Assembly (NCBI GenBank): GCA_025353435.1
Contig: JANXQR010000103.1
Coordinates: forward strand, 1-7,386
Direction: 5' to 3'
Length of the DNA: 7,386 bases
From: Acidobacteriota bacterium
GTDB lineage: Bacteria; Acidobacteriota; Terriglobia; Terriglobales; Acidobacteriaceae
In this document: piece by piece, positions 7,383 to 7,386 of the stretch
Layout: each line of letters begins with the position of its first letter
Position numbering within the stretch: the first letter of the stretch is position 1
Program-made: the position numbers and the translations under genes
Notes under the pieces: generated by a model
The model's database searches: none
Told to the model about the DNA's origin: nothing
What the model saw: only the letters and a program-made list of their open reading frames with translations

Positions 7383-7386
7383 TTGG

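Larger units (their letters stand above)
6819..7386. other. Region without a supported gene
   Basis: This stretch has short open frames on the + strand (6833-7018, 61 codons; 6957-7301, 114 codons). They overlap each other, lack good ribosome binding sites and have compositions unlike the neighbouring genes. I see no tRNA, rRNA or recognisable transposase fragment. The first 400 bp show no organised structure I can name; the last 165 bp hold the CAGGGAA motif cluster. It may be an intergenic region or the degraded flank of a mobile element. Confidence 0.55.

Noticed and set aside
7224..7386. CRISPR array
   Set aside because: The repeated unit is only 7-10 bp, spacings are irregular (12, 108, 21 bp), and there are no spacers or cas genes.

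Overview
The window (7,386 bp, moderately GC-rich) carries two co-directional two-component signalling genes, one small convergent hypothetical gene, and about 570 bp at the right edge with no gene I can support. The kinase sequences, with a long run of near-identical HAMP units feeding a GAF/histidine kinase/triple-receiver module and then a receiver-PAS kinase, resemble proteins I associate with soil Acidobacteriota (Terriglobia-like). That assignment rests on family resemblance only; myxobacteria and other soil lineages remain possible.

Layout. (1) Bases 1-4773, + strand: a giant soluble hybrid histidine kinase, cut off at its 5' end by the window edge. It has seven full 92-residue HAMP repeat units (276 bp each) plus a partial eighth, then GAF, a coiled coil, HisKA, HATPase_c and three receiver domains. 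(2) Bases 4826-6418, + strand: a 530-residue receiver-PAS-HisKA-HATPase kinase, 52 bp downstream with its own ribosome binding site, probably in the same operon. (3) Bases 6534-6818, - strand: a 94-residue unrecognised small protein, convergent with the kinases. (4) Bases 6819-7386: no convincing gene. The last 165 bp hold a cluster of CAGGGAA motifs (four direct copies and one inverted copy forming a hairpin) that may continue past the edge.

How the genes work together. Neither kinase shows a membrane segment in the part visible, so both probably sense cytoplasmic signals. The first has one phospho-accepting histidine and three receivers. The second begins with its own receiver, so phosphoryl transfer between the two proteins is plausible but not shown. 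No histidine phosphotransfer domain, DNA-binding output or enzymatic output domain is encoded here, so the final output lies elsewhere.

The most notable observations are at the DNA level. The first 122 bases are repeated exactly at 829-950, three HAMP units downstream. The HAMP units otherwise follow a two-unit alternation that this copy breaks. Both window ends therefore lie in repeats, which may mean that assembly stopped there. The window otherwise looks like ordinary signalling DNA, and I found no clear new biological system.
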